A stretch of DNA of 64,000 nt, taken from contig NC_133026.1 of assembly GCF_048771995.1 (NCBI RefSeq), forward strand, positions 12,282,001-12,346,000, read 5' to 3'. Positions 1-11,581 of the stretch are shown here, piece by piece. Position numbers and translations under genes: made by a program. How positions within the stretch are numbered: position 1 is the stretch's first letter; each line of letters starts with the position of its first letter. Below the pieces are notes generated by a model. That model was given only the letters and a program-made list of their open reading frames with translations, had not been told where the DNA came from and did no database searches. The DNA comes from Taeniopygia guttata. Taxonomy: Eukaryota; Chordata; Aves; Passeriformes; Estrildidae.

Positions 1-830
1 TATGCCAAATGTAAGCTCTGGCCCAAAATCACAAAGAGAGATTATGGCAGAGCCAAGAAATGAACTCAGATCTTCTGAGTCCTAATCCAGGCTTGATATC
101 ATAAACTCATCTTTCATTCGCTTTTGAATAACAACCAAAGTGTAAACCTTCTTCCTATACATTTGCAACATGATGGAGTTCTTATCTGTGGTGGTCATTG
201 TGTATCCTGCTGGCAATTTCACAGCCTTTTAAAGCTTTTTCCTCCTGAATGCTTTTTTCCTTTCCCCAAGAGATAGGCAGCTTCCTTCAAGACTTCCCCA
301 GCAAAACTTGCCTGTCTTATTTGGTGGTGTGTGCTGTGTGTTCACCTGGTGCAGAAATCATCTATGATTATTTTTTAATTTCATGTCAATGTTCTCTGCC
401 ATCCTTACCTGTTATTTGCATCTGATCGCTCTCCCTCAAAAATATGTAAACTTTTTTTTAGGAGGTGCTCTAGAATTTTTTGTCAAATGAAAATGTTTTG
501 CTTTAAATGAGCCCTTTTTTGAGTTTAAATGCTCCAGGTAACTTGTTTTTTTCAAAGGACAAATTATTAAATTACTAAACATACAGAGAAGCAAAAATCC
601 TTCTTGCTCGATCTTTTCCATTCTCTTGCAGTTTAGGAAATTTATTTGAGTGAGGTTTTTTTAAAATCTCATTTGGCATTCATTTGGAAATCATGAATTT
701 CAGAGGCATGATAGAAATCAAAAGTTGTTTTCAAAGCAAATACATTATCTTGTTGTTCTAACTGGAGGGAGAAATTTTTTAACCAGATGATCTTTTTGGT
801 ATCATCTGATTTAACAGGCAATCACAATTT
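1..830. other. No gene seen (AT-rich)
   Basis: Unremarkable AT-rich sequence with short T runs and many stop codons in all frames. The minus-strand reading around 409 shows a good donor-like CAG|GTAAGG, but no convincing polypyrimidine acceptor lies upstream of it, so no exon is called. No repeat family was recognised. Confidence 0.6.
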
Positions 831-953
831 TGTTTTATAGAAGGCTGATGGTACCTTTGAGATAATTGTGTGTATGTATTGTAAATTTGAAGTAAATATT
901 CCAATTTTAACAGAAGTAAGAAGTGCTTTCTCATTCTTTTTAAATGTCGTCAT

Positions 954-1031
954 TATGAATGTCTTCAGTGTGGTAAAACCTTTAAGTGTTTTTCTGGTAT
1001 TTTGGGTCTTATCCACTCAGAAACTAATCCA
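954..1031 (+). pseudogene. C2H2 zinc-finger-like fragment, degraded
   Basis: Read in frame from 954, the segment begins with residues YECLQCGKTFK and ends with IHSETNP before a TGA at 1032. The C-x2-C pair, the GK-x-F core and the IH-x-E-x-NP ending resemble a C2H2 finger followed by its TGEKP-type linker. The part between Phe and the last His is two residues shorter than the family norm and the first zinc-ligand His is missing, so it could not bind zinc normally. A further stretch after the stop (about 1045-1075) can be read as another finger tail with a stop inside. There is no start codon or exon boundary, so I read it as a relic of a zinc-finger gene or retrocopy. A chance match over one finger is possible. 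Confidence 0.33.
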
Positions 1032-1034
1032 TGA

Positions 1035-3720
1035 AAATTAACACGGAAATAATTTGATCAAAAAATTACACACATGAAAATTATTAGACACCCATCCTGC
1101 ACGTATGAGTTGCTAACATTTACTCAGTGGTAACCCAAATTATGCAATTGTCAAGCAAATTGATATAAGATACTGTGGTGGTTTTGCACTGCACTATGCC
1201 TACAGAAGCAGTCATGCTAGAAAAAAAAACATGAAAATTATACTTTTGTAATTATTATTCTTCATTGCCTATATTGTGATAACACCTAAATGCATCATCA
1301 ATGCAGAATGCTGTTGGGCTACATGTGGAAAAAACAAACACTAAGTGAGAGTCCCCATCCCAAAAGGATTAGTTAAACATGATTTTAATTAGGACTGATT
1401 GGTCCCTTTACAGAGTGTATTTCTGCCACTAACTATTTCAACATACAACATATTAATTACAGCTGCATTTCTCCCAGTTTCATTGATAGCTGATCTCAGG
1501 GATGTCATTAGTGGTGAGATCTAACATGGCAGTTACCCATCCTTTTAGGGTTCCCAGCTGAACTGAGTCATGTAACAGTGGGAAAATGGAAAGGAGGAGT
1601 AGGAAGGAGATGGTCCTGCCACTGCCTGAGTTGGTGATGCTCTGTGTTGCTGCATCTGAATGCTTGGCTTTTGATGAGAACTGCTGGACTCATGAGCTGT
1701 CTTGGAGGCTTCATGGTGCTAGCCAAGCTGTAAATACAGCCACAGAGCAAATCTCTTGCCTGTTTTTGGAAAAAATATAACAAAGAAGGGTAAAAGGGAG
1801 CTACGCTGTTCCAAATTTGCAGAGTAGGAGATCTGAAGCACCAGAAGTTTGTCTACACAGAGATTTGCACTGCTGTGAGATTCTCAGTGGAAGTGTTTCC
1901 TGCTCACTGACAAGCAGTATCTGTGTCCAGATGAACAGATGGCTTTTCCTTCACTGTGACTCATGGTTGTTACAGGGTGGGAAAGTCCTCTGAAGAGCTT
2001 TGGGGGTTTCTATCCTTTGCTCCTTTGTGCTGTTGCTGGGCCCAAAGCACTATGGAATTGCTCTCTCCCTTTTGGCTGATGTTCATAGTGTTATTTTTTA
2101 GTGATATGGCAGCAACTGTTGAAAAAGCCATGTTTCTTTTAGAGAGGTTGTCTCGTCATTTGAAAGGGGATATTCCTCAACATGATCACAGGGGAGAAGT
2201 TGTAGAAGGAAAAAGAATAACTAGTCAGAGTGTTGTGGAGAGCAGTGAGGGAAGTGAAACACAAAAATTTTGGGCATTCTCCTTGTTCAAAGATGAATAA
2301 AAACTTCTTATCTGAATGCTTAAAGACATGAGCACACGATGGTGCATGTGTACAGATAATTAAAATACCATCAATTCCCTACCTCCAGGAACTGTAACTC
2401 ACAACATGTTGTGTCTTGGCACTTTATTGTAAAGTATCAGGCAATGCTATAGATGCTTCTTCACAAATTAAAATGACACACAAAAAAAAAAATTAAAATG
2501 CAATTAAATGTAAATAAGGTCTCCTGGATGTTTTTCTGAAATAGAAACACTGCTTGCTCAAGTAAAAGTCCTTTTAATCCAGTAGCTTTCTATCTTCCCG
2601 AATCCCTGTGGGATGAAAAGATGAGCCTTGTGGCATGCTTGGAAGGTGAATGAATGTGGACTCTAAACACAGTCTCAGGAAGTACTTCTTATGGAAAATA
2701 TGTTATGGAAACTGTTTAAAAAAGGGTACTAGTATGAGCACTTCTGTGACTTATAAGAATAGTACTACACAGAGAGTAAACACAATTTTTTATTCGCTAC
2801 TTCCTATGCCATCGAAATACAGTACTGTGAATATCATCTGCAGGTAAATAGCTGCTGCAAACACTAAACTCAGCTGGCTTCATGCAGTTCTGCTTTGTCA
2901 GAGAGCAGCGTTCAGCAATAGCTCTTTGAGCTGAATAACCACTGGGGTAGCTCCAGGTGGAGGGCCCAGCACCCACCAGGAGCTTAATCTGCACATAGCC
3001 AAAGGGCAAGGCACCTGCCACAGCCTCTCCAGCCGGAATAAGTGCTTCTGCTTGTCTGGCCAGGGAAAGAGGTTTGCCAGGACTGTTATTTAACCTGCAA
3101 GGTGCATCCTGGGGTCCAGCAGTGACTCAAAAAGCAAACCTCCCATCTCAGTAACCTAAAACAGTCCTTTCCAATCCATTCCGTTGCTTCTGACAGTGTT
3201 TCCGTGTTGGTTTATTTTGTTTTTCAGTCTTGAAACACATCCGTGTATCCATCATCCATGCTTCAGTGTTGGAATGGCATATGGAACATTCATGTTCATA
3301 CCAGGCAGCTGAAGCAGGACAGAGATAGATAAATACACAATCCGTGTAATTCTTTTATCCATTATAATCTCAGTGGATATACTTTTATTTCAGTACAATT
3401 GCAATAGTACAGATGACTTACACAAAATCTCTAGAGCAACAATCTCTTTGTGAAATGACTTTTCTTTGAAAATTCAATATAATGGCCACTCTCAATATAT
3501 TTGATTACTTGTAAAAGTCCCTTTTTCCCTAGCCCCTCAAAAGTTCTTCATGTGCCTGACTGCATCTGACACTCACACATCTGCTAAAAAATTTAACCTT
3601 TATTTTTAATTCTAAGGCTATTTTCCTGGAGACAAGTGAATAGGTGAAAATCTGAATTCTAACATGAAAATAAATAGGCCATCACTGGATTTTTACATTT
3701 GAGGAAATCCTGAAGTGGCA
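1035..3720. other. No gene seen
   Basis: Mixed AT-rich sequence. Open frames of 60 to 114 codons occur (for example 1586-1780 and 1956-2300, plus strand), but their translations match no family I know, they overlap frames on the other strand, and they lack clear splice or promoter context. No repeat was recognised apart from short A runs near 2480. Confidence 0.55.
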
Positions 3721-3725
3721 ATTAC

Positions 3726-3761
3726 CTGGTCAATAACTGGCCAAACCTGACGTTGACACAC
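3726..3761 (-). other. Candidate 36-nt exon, minus strand
   Basis: On the minus strand a pyrimidine-rich stretch ending in TATATCACAG is followed by 36 nt and then CAG|GTAATT, which together make a plausible acceptor and donor. The 36 nt are open in phase 0 and read VCQRQVWPVIDQ. The candidate lies downstream, in minus-strand order, of the exon candidate at 5813-5933, but the phases do not join: that exon leaves one base over, and a direct join meets a stop. Short decoy exons of this quality are expected by chance in a window this size. Confidence 0.14.
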
Positions 3762-4149
3762 CTGTGATATAAGAAAATATGAAGTTTTAGATCAGTATCA
3801 TAAATTTTAAGAAGCCTGACAAATAAAATTTACGATTTATTTAATGTATCTGTTGGATGTTGGTTTTAGTATTATAGGAGATCATTTGGATTCTTTTCAG
3901 GTTTTAATATTACCTCAATCAGATTAAAAATACAGAATTAGGATCCTTTTGCTGTCTTCCCAAGAGACTTCTCTGGTGTCTAATTTAGATTTCATTAGGC
4001 TAACATATATCATTAATTAGACATTTCACTGATAAAAGAATAGATTTTCTCTTATCAAGAGAAAATCGATAGATTTTTTCTCGAGGGAACTCTGACAGAT
4101 CTAATTTTCCTGGACTTCATGAAAGAATTTGAACTGATATTGCGTGTAG

Positions 4150-4870
4150 AATTATTATTAATATTTTCATTCCATATCTTGGCAGCCAGGAGAAGTAGGA
4201 ATGCAGTGGTGAAATATACTGGTGGCACAAAGCTGTGAGATGTTGTCAATACAGAGATGGATTGTAGCACCACAGGAAAAGAAATGGCCTTGAGGACTGG
4301 GGTAATACCAGCTGAAAGGGAAAACCTGTCTGAATTCGTGGTCATGCACTTATGTTCCAAACCCAAGGACTTATTTAGTACTGTAGGAAATCATCAGTTT
4401 GTCTTGACAGAAGAACAAACAGGCCACTTAATCACTGATCAGGAGATCACCTGATCATGACATCAGGAAGAATTTCACCCGGTGGCAGGAAGGTAAATGA
4501 AGTCGTGGGGTGCAAAAGGCATTTCCAGAGTTGGATGCTAATGTGCAAAATCCTAAATTGCATCATGTCTAGAACCCCACCTCTAACAGGACATACACTG
4601 CATGAACACATAGCAGAGAAGGGTGAGATGACCTAGAGAACTTTTGTTGAGAGAGACAAAAATACAAAATTATGTTCATTTAGGCAAAGAAAGATTTTGT
4701 CCTCTGAATGAAGAGGAAGAAATACCAGAGAGGAAGAACATTAATAAACATGACAGGCAAAAGAAGAGTTGCATAGAAAGTAGTTATGCAAAGGTTCAGA
4801 CTGGAAACTGGGATGTTTTATGTATTTTGTTTAGACTGGGAAATGTTATAGTAGGGGTAGTGGAATGAAA
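4150..4870 (+). mobile_element. Old CR1/L3-like LINE, ORF2 3' part (dead)
   Basis: About 700 bp follow the CR1 ORF2 layout in order. First comes the reverse-transcriptase catalytic strand (4216-4240), then the 'LEDW' region (about 4285-4300), the 'cat gca ctt' (HAL/HLG) segment (about 4343-4352), and the C-terminal part with cagagaagggtgagatgacc (4614-4633) and ataccagagaggaagaac (4723-4740). The wording fits the old CR1 type common in crocodilians and turtles. The catalytic FADD box is replaced by YTGG (aaa tat act ggt ggc aca aag), and a TGA follows shortly after in the same frame. Several further frameshifts and stops exist. The open frame 4644-4868 is the remnant ORF2 C-terminus. The copy is 5' truncated and inactive. 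Confidence 0.72.
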
Positions 4871-5805
4871 ATCTCATTATTAGCAGTAAAAGAAGGCAGC
4901 CCTACTGGATCAAGTGAGTGGTGTATCAGTTTCAGTATTCTCTGTTCAATCGTGATAAAATTTTTGCAGAAATGCCAGAAACCCAACCTCAGAACTTGTG
5001 GTAATGAAGGACTAGATTCACATTCTCCCTTTAAAATAACAAGGACTAAAGCCCAGTGGCAATATTTTAAGAGAGAGAGAGTTTGTGAGGCTGTGTGCTT
5101 TCTGCAGTCCATTCCCTTTGTACTCCCTTAGCATCACTGCTGGTCTAGTGGTGTTAGATACTACATTTGTGCTTTAACAAAAATCTGTTCATAGATCTGA
5201 TGTCCATGAGTTTAATTTCTGTTTGTTTCTTCAGTGTTTTTTATTGATTGCTGCCTGTTTAGGGGTTTGGGCTCTGTATGTGGATATGTCCCTTCCACTC
5301 ATTTCACATGTTGCAGCTCTGAGCAGCAAAAATATTTACCCATACTGGACTCTTGTGATTGCATGTGTCACCCTTGTGTCATCATGAAAATCCTCTACTA
5401 TGGGACACTTAAGATATCTTTAGCTTCTTAGGAGCAAAATATTATGTTTCTATAGCATAGAAACCAGTATTCTGATGGCATCACAAGTCCTTTAGTCACC
5501 AAGCAATATTTGAAACAAATAAATATGCATTCAGTTTTTAGGATACATAGCAGACATATTTCAGCCTTTAAATAGGCTTTTTGCCTTTTGAAATAACCAC
5601 TCAGCTAGAGCTGTTATCTCAGTTCTCGCTTTCAAGCTCTATCAAGAAGCAAGGACCAGAGGTGATTGCCTAGCAGCTGCACAGTGCACAACAGGAAACA
5701 GGGGAAGTTTAATGTAGTTTGCAGCGCTGTTGTTTAAAGGACAGTGGCGATTGTCCTTGCGTGAGTTTCAGATAGCGGAGCTGGGGGCAGATTTGAGCTG
5801 GCACT
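4871..5805. other. No gene seen
   Basis: AT-rich sequence with 65- to 88-codon frames overlapping on both strands (about 4846-5131 and 5234-5431). None reads like a known protein. An A-box-like tRNA word (TGGTCTAGTGG, about 5130-5140) has no B-box partner at the expected distance. Confidence 0.5.
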
Positions 5806-5812
5806 TACTCAC

Positions 5813-5933
5813 CTCCGACACACCTCAGTCTTTCAGACTCTCTCCTGGGAGTGGATATTCCATTGTCTGGCATCTTCTCTTCAACAAGGCTGCTGTTGTC
5901 GTCAGGATGACTGTTCTCCATCATCGCTGGCAT
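5813..5933 (-). CDS. Candidate first coding exon, unknown protein
   Basis: On the minus strand an ATG at 5933 opens 40 codons that end with one extra base at a very strong donor, GGAG|GTGAGTAAG (intron begins at 5812). The peptide begins MPAMMENSHPDD, has Met again at codons 4 and 5, an acidic stretch with VEEK, and a basic end with PRRESERLR. It is hydrophilic, with no signal peptide or membrane segment. The frame stays open 27 codons upstream of the ATG, to a TGA at 6015-6017, so the true exon may begin upstream by splicing. An A/T-rich TATA-like word lies at about 6046-6055. If translation ran into the intron it would stop two codons later. I do not recognise the protein. A different frame is open on the plus strand across 5730-6053, which looks less protein-like. 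This is the best coding candidate in the window, but chance cannot be excluded. Confidence 0.32.
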
Positions 5934-6017
5934 TTTGCCTGTACCTGCCACGTGTCCTTGGATATCGTGTTTCCTATCCTTATTGTTTATGAGAATCAGA
6001 TAGTCATAAAGAACTCA

Positions 6018-6945
6018 GGAAATGTCTTTCTGGGAACCCCCAAATATTTTTAAAGGCTTGTTTGGTTTTTTTAACTTTCCTCACTCATACTTTTTTTTTT
6101 TTTTGCTTAGATTTTCCAAATAAGGTTTGCTTTCCTCTTTTGTCTATAATATGTCACATTTCTCAAATCAAAGCTGCAAATGCCTTCAAAAATAGACAGA
6201 AGTGTTGTCTGTCTTCACTTCTATTAGTAGAATATCTCTGTTGCAATAATTTTAACAAGGAATGCATTGAATTTATTGAACTTATTAAAAAAGTATGTTT
6301 ATGACCATTGTAGTGCTGGCTTGGCAGCTTCTCGCACTTCAGAGATGGAAACACATTAGTGCTGTTAAGAACTGTGTACAATGATTGCTCTTTCCCCATT
6401 TTGTGGCTAACAGGAAATATGTTTAAACTGCGACATGAGACTAGACAGCCCAGAAGAGGAATTGGAGCAGAAAAGCCTGTTGCATAAATGGTACAATTTT
6501 ATAATATTGAGTAAATGTTTATAATCTGCAGTGGTGAGTTTAGAATTCATGACAAAACTGCAAGCATATTTCTTTATTTTTTTCTTGAGGATAAGGATTA
6601 ATAGTTGAAATCCTATTTGTACTGGGAAGAGATTCATGTTTGCAATTGACATCCAGAGGTTCTGGTAGGTGCTGGACTTGTCGCTCATTGGTTAGACAAT
6701 ATTGAACACAATTTTAACCTTTTCCAGGCATGCACAACCTCAGATCAAAATCACATTAAGAGCTGAGGAAAGGGATGATTTGATGTCTCTAAAAGTCAGT
6801 TCAGTATCCTGGCTTAGTTTGTCAATAAATCTCATGAACTCCACATATAAGCTGGGAAGGATGAAGAATGTTTCTGAGCTTTCAGATTCTACAGTGCAGC
6901 ATAGCTGCACCCCAGCTGTCTGTTAGTGTCTCTGTATCCTACTTT
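6018..6945. other. No gene seen
   Basis: T-rich and AT-rich sequence, including a T run near 6090-6104. Short frames on both strands (6062-6304, 6163-6399, 6407-6688) have no recognisable content. Confidence 0.55.
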
Positions 6946-6949
6946 GGGC

Positions 6950-7312
6950 TGTGTTTTTGCTGGTGCACATCACTGGGTAATGTTTAGCTTCTCATCCAAC
7001 AACACCCCCAAGTCCTTCACCTCTGGGCTGCTCTCAAGCCATTCATCCCTCAGCCTGTGCTTGTCCTTGGGATTGCCCTGACCCACAGGCACAACCTCAC
7101 ACAGGACCATGTTGAACTTCAGGAGGTTCCCAAGGGCTCACCTCTCCAGCCTGTCCAGGTCCCTCTGGATGGGATCCCTTCCCTCCAGCATGTCTACACC
7201 ACACAGCTCGGTGTCAAACCTGCTGAGGGGGCACTGACCCCACTGTCCACGTCACCAACAGAGACCTTACACACCACTGGTCCCAGTACTGGCCTCTGAG
7301 GAGCAACTCCCA
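6950..7312 (-). mobile_element. CR1 LINE, ORF2 reverse-transcriptase fragment
   Basis: Read on the minus strand this is a clear CR1 ORF2 segment. It contains LEGRDPIQRDLDRLER, then a stop (TGA, 7140-7138) where the family has Trp (LERWA). It continues in the same frame with GQGNPKDKHRL, WLESSPEVKDLGVLLDEKLN and then a stop. Upstream on the minus strand the segment corresponding to GPVLFN..SKFADDTKL is present, but the six bases encoding the 'AD' of FADD are missing (gtgtc joins directly to aaacctgc near 7211-7220 on the plus strand). The element is truncated at both ends and inactive. The open frame 7057-7299 on the plus strand is its antisense shadow. Confidence 0.85.
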
Positions 7313-7990
7313 CCACTATTATGCAGTGAATACAGTGAAACCCTTATACAGTGAGGTCCTTAAGGAAGTGGACAGTATTAGCAAGAGCATACTTTTTCTA
7401 CATTAGGTTATTATATCATTTCAGTATAACAAATTTTCTCTATTAATTCCTGGGATTTATAAGAGTTTGTTTTTCTCTCTGGCTATTGCTTCTGTGGCCC
7501 TGTTAGGATCATTTTTAGAATGAGTTAGGCAAATGAAGACCACTTTATGAAGCACTTTTTCTGACTGTGTCTTTAGTTTCAAGGAGAACTTGTCTCCTGT
7601 GCAGCCCATTTCCTTTTTCAGTTCTACAAAATTTCTGCAGAGTTTCTTTATTTCCCTTATTTTACATGATGCAGTACATATTGAAGAGAAAAAATATCAA
7701 GAATATGATTTACTAGGTCGCTGGTTGTGTATGTGATATTTGAATTCTACCAAAAGCTTGTGTATTTTATAGAGAATTCATTCTGCATGCCCAAAATGTG
7801 TTTTCAGAATCTTTCTATTTTAGAACTTGAGGCCATTAAAATGCATTACAGCAGCATCCCAAATGCATACAACTGAAAAAATATTTTGTCCTTATGAAAA
7901 TGCAACCTGTATTGGCTTCCTAAGTTTACAAATTGTGAATATTGTTTGTGGGTACTGTGCCTTACAAGTTAAAATAATATCTTGTCCCAG
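7313..7990. other. No gene seen
   Basis: AT-rich unique-looking sequence between the CR1 relic and an A-rich tract. No exon, repeat family or RNA gene was recognised. Confidence 0.55.
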
Positions 7991-8060
7991 AAAAAAGGAC
8001 TAAAAAAAAAAATAAAAAAAGGGAAAAAAGAAAAAGAAAAAAAAAAAAGAAAAGAAAAAC
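7991..8060 (+). repeat. A-rich low-complexity tract
   Basis: Roughly 70 bp of A with scattered G, T and C. It could be an old retroelement tail, but no element body was recognised upstream. Confidence 0.9.
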
Positions 8061-11000
8061 ACTAATCTTCAAAACTCAGAATGCTTTCTCCATCCCCAGC
8101 TTGACATGAGGCTGGGAGGTGCACACAGTAACAAGCATGTTACACTTTATCTGTTCCTGTCAACTGCTGCTCCTGGCTGAGTGTGCTAAATCAGAGCTCT
8201 GGAGGCTCTATTTCAATAAGAAATATAACATCAGGGCTGAAACTTGTCAGTTCCTAGATTAAGGCTTCACATATGATGGAGGCCCATTAAAACATGAGTA
8301 CTTTTGAGAACACATGCGAATGGGGGATTTGTAACCATAAAACTGACACGGTTCCAATGGAAGATAGCAATATATTCCTGCCTGTTGAATATAACGCACA
8401 GAAAGCTGACTCCAAGCATTCATATATTAAATGTGAGGTCCCAGAAAAGTACAGCATTGGCTTTAAAGAAGTGAAATGTAGATAATAAATAAGTTCCTTT
8501 TATTATCCTTCAAGTGTTAAAGTGCTGAGAGTTTATGTTTCAAGTCTGTCTGAGCAAATATGAGATATACAAAAACATTACATATCTGTGTGTGAGTATT
8601 CAGATATAAAAATGTGGTTCCCAGTTGTTTTTTCAGACACTTGTACCATGAGACTAGATATGGGATAGGAAGAATTTTGCTGTAGATCTGAAATAATTTT
8701 CATATTATGCTCTATGGTTATACAGTTGGAAAAAGAAACATGGTTTCGCAGATTTAGTTTTAAGTTATTAATAGGTAGCAAGGCTTTGTCCAGCACTTCA
8801 GGATATTAAAATCACTTAATTCATAGCAGTGCTTGGGTGGGACAGCTGACTGAAAGCAAACCCTGATAGCAGTTAAACCCTGGAAGAGTTTGATTGAAAT
8901 AGCTTTCCTAAATTATGTGCCACGGTACTTTGAAAATGTTAGGGTCTGATTGTCAGTATATTTAATAGGTATAACACTGGGGTTACTTAAGCTTCTGCAA
9001 TTTGAAATCACAGAAGCACACCCTGTGCCTTACAGGTTCTGGGCAGATGGTGGAACAAAGTAGCTATTTTTTTACTGCTAGAAGATAAAAATGCTATTTG
9101 ACAGAGCACAGAAAACCGTGTTGCTTTAACAGCAAAATTATGAAATCTTCTGTTTTCATGGGCTGGAATTATAAAATGATGCTTGTGCCACAAGGAAGAT
9201 AACAGTGAAATGATGTAGGGTGCTTAGGCTTTTCAGGATGTATTTCATCTTATGCTGAATTGTAAATTCATATTCAGTGCAATGGCTTTCCAAATAAATT
9301 TTTTACACATTTGCAAAAGTAGTGTGTCTTGATGTCAAAGAAGAATGCTTGAGGCCTCACTGTGTTCTTGCAGTGCCTGTTGAAGGAAATTGTCCTGAGT
9401 TTTATTTTTAATACCTAAAATTAGGCTCTGGGCACAGCATGGAGGCAATAGATAAACACTGTTGCTATAGAGTTTTTAAGTTACTCCATGAACTCTTTTT
9501 TTGGCTGCTCCCTACCCAAGATAAAAAGCTGGCATTAGTATTTATACGTTATTTATATATTTGTATGGGATATTTGAGTCATTGTAGTGTGGAGTATAGC
9601 ACTTCCTTGGCATTTTAAAAATACAAAACTTACAACAGACCAGGAAAATATTCAGAAGATGATGAAATCCTGTTCCAGGAGTGCTGCAGCTGGTGACATG
9701 TTTACTCTCTGTTGTTAGAGAGGGAATTTGAATTTGGCTTGCAGAGTTAGTTTCTTTTTGTGCAACTTTTATGCAGTTGTGAACTGTGCTTAAAGGCACT
9801 TGAGCCAAAAATGAGTAACAGCAGTGTAGCATTTGAAGGAAAACCACTTTTTCTCTTTCCACACAGTTATGTGAACTTATATGTAATGCAAAAGATACAC
9901 ACTGTAAGTGACAGTGCAGAAGTGGAGAAGGAAAAAAACTGTTCTGGGCTAGGCTGGGTGCCAGGTATTAAGATAATTTTTCTTTTACGCTGATTTTAGG
10001 AGAAGCAGCATAACACCATGTGCCATTTATAAGTACTTGATGAAAGATCATGTAATAGGCCGTTACAACAGGCACATATTTACTTCAGCTGTAATGCCTG
10101 TGTGAAGTCCTTTAACTGTAACAGCGACATCAGTCATGTTAATTGTGGAAATTTACTGGTCCAAACACAAATCTCCTCACTCATCCTCATTCTCATGATG
10201 ATAATGTGGCTGGTTATACTTTACTCACCCATGTGGGAGAATTCTTGCCTGGGGCGGGGGGGTTGAATTTTGTACAGGCAGCAAATTTTAGAGAATTAAA
10301 AGGACAAGAGGTTTCCAGATGCCTTGCATTAAACTGAGTGGTTATTTCTAACCATAAATGTTTAACTACACTCCCTCAGCAAATCACTTTCAAAATAGAT
10401 ATTAATTTTCAAACAAAACCAGTTGCCTTGTGAAACTGTTGGTTGGTTAGGGGAAAAAAAATGACCTAATGCTTCTGAATAAAATATCTGATCTCCTGTT
10501 GCCAAGGCTGAGTCACTTCCTGTTACAATAACAAGACTGTCATCAGCAAACTTCTCTAGCCACACAGTGGAGCTTGCCAGAGAGTGCATGGCTTTATTTG
10601 TCCATTTTGTTAGAAAGTTACCGTTGAAAAACACACTGTGCTAAATTTGGAGGCACCAGCTTTGCATTCAAGTGCATTAGTGTCAGATCTGGGTTGCATT
10701 TACTCCTGATAGTATAATCTCTTATTTCTTCGTGCAACATAATAATATCCACCCAGCTGTGTACAGTAATGTTGTAATTCTATCAAGGGATTCTAGACAC
10801 AACATAGTGCATTAATATCATCAGAGCTTTCTCAACTGGAATCTGCAGGATCACAGTCAGCTGCTTCTTATTTACACCAACGAGATTTGAAAAGTACCTG
10901 GAAGTTCATTCCACTTGTCACCTAACAGATAACCTCTAGTGCTTTCTGGACTGTGGTGGGTTTTAAAGACCCGTTTAAGTTATCTTTGCAAACATTAAGC

Positions 11001-11485
11001 AGGCAGTGGTTTCGATCACGTTTCTGCAGGACGGGCACTCGCCTGGTTTGCAGCAGGGGTCTGCTCCTGCTGCACTGCTGAGTCAGCAGAGCAGGAATTC
11101 ATTAGGGCTTTTACATCACAGCTTGGAACTCATTTCCTGGGCAAAATCAGTTGGCAAAAGCCCTTTCTGCCATTAAAGCAGCTAGAAAATAAAAGCTAAA
11201 TCCAGCGTTTAGCTTCAGTACTATTATTGCCCCCTCCATGCCCCATGTTTTAAACATTATTTGGGAGCAGTGTCTGGCAGGCTGTATTCTGGATGATCTG
11301 TCAGATCTGTATGTGAATCACAGTGACTGACTCATTCTGTGCAACACAAATGACTTTTCTGAGCCTGTTAATATGATATGGGGGGAGTGCATGTTATCTT
11401 GCACGTTCTTTGGGACTTTCATCCTGGCTTTCTGTTCAAAAAATCAAGTCTCATATCAATTCCCCAAACTTTAGGGCCAATGGAA
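8061..11485. other. No gene seen
   Basis: About 3.4 kb of AT-rich sequence with short frames only. A minus-strand frame at 10362-10634 contains the residues FADDSL, but the flanks do not match a reverse transcriptase. The stretch 10980-11170 is slightly more GC-rich, without CpG clustering. No repeat was assigned. Confidence 0.5.
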
Positions 11486-11489
11486 AACG

Positions 11490-11560
11490 TTCACTTCTTT
11501 GTGCTTCAGTTTCCCCCTTTGGGAAACAGATGTTTTAAACTTTTAAATTGATTTGACACT
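11490..11560 (+). mobile_element. Possible MIR/CORE-SINE fragment
   Basis: The words 'tttgtgcttcagtttcccc' and 'gggaaacagatg' recall the MIR-type core (CTGTGCCTCAGTTTCCCCATCTG). Only about 40 bp align by eye, with gaps. The match is short and could be chance. Confidence 0.28.
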
Positions 11561-11581
11561 TGTGGACAAGCAGAACTAGAC

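Noticed and set aside
5125-5165. tRNA-Glu-like A box (TGGTCTAGTGG)
   Set aside because: No B box (GGTTCRANNCC) within the next 80 bases and no cloverleaf could be drawn.
7057-7299. Plus-strand 80-codon frame
   Set aside because: Antisense of the CR1 ORF2 fragment on the minus strand.
10362-10634. Minus frame containing KFADDSL, like a reverse-transcriptase active site
   Set aside because: The residues after FADD do not follow CR1 (no TKL, no LQ-DL or W-M-FN sequence) and the flanking DNA shows no CR1 wording. Most likely a chance tetrapeptide.
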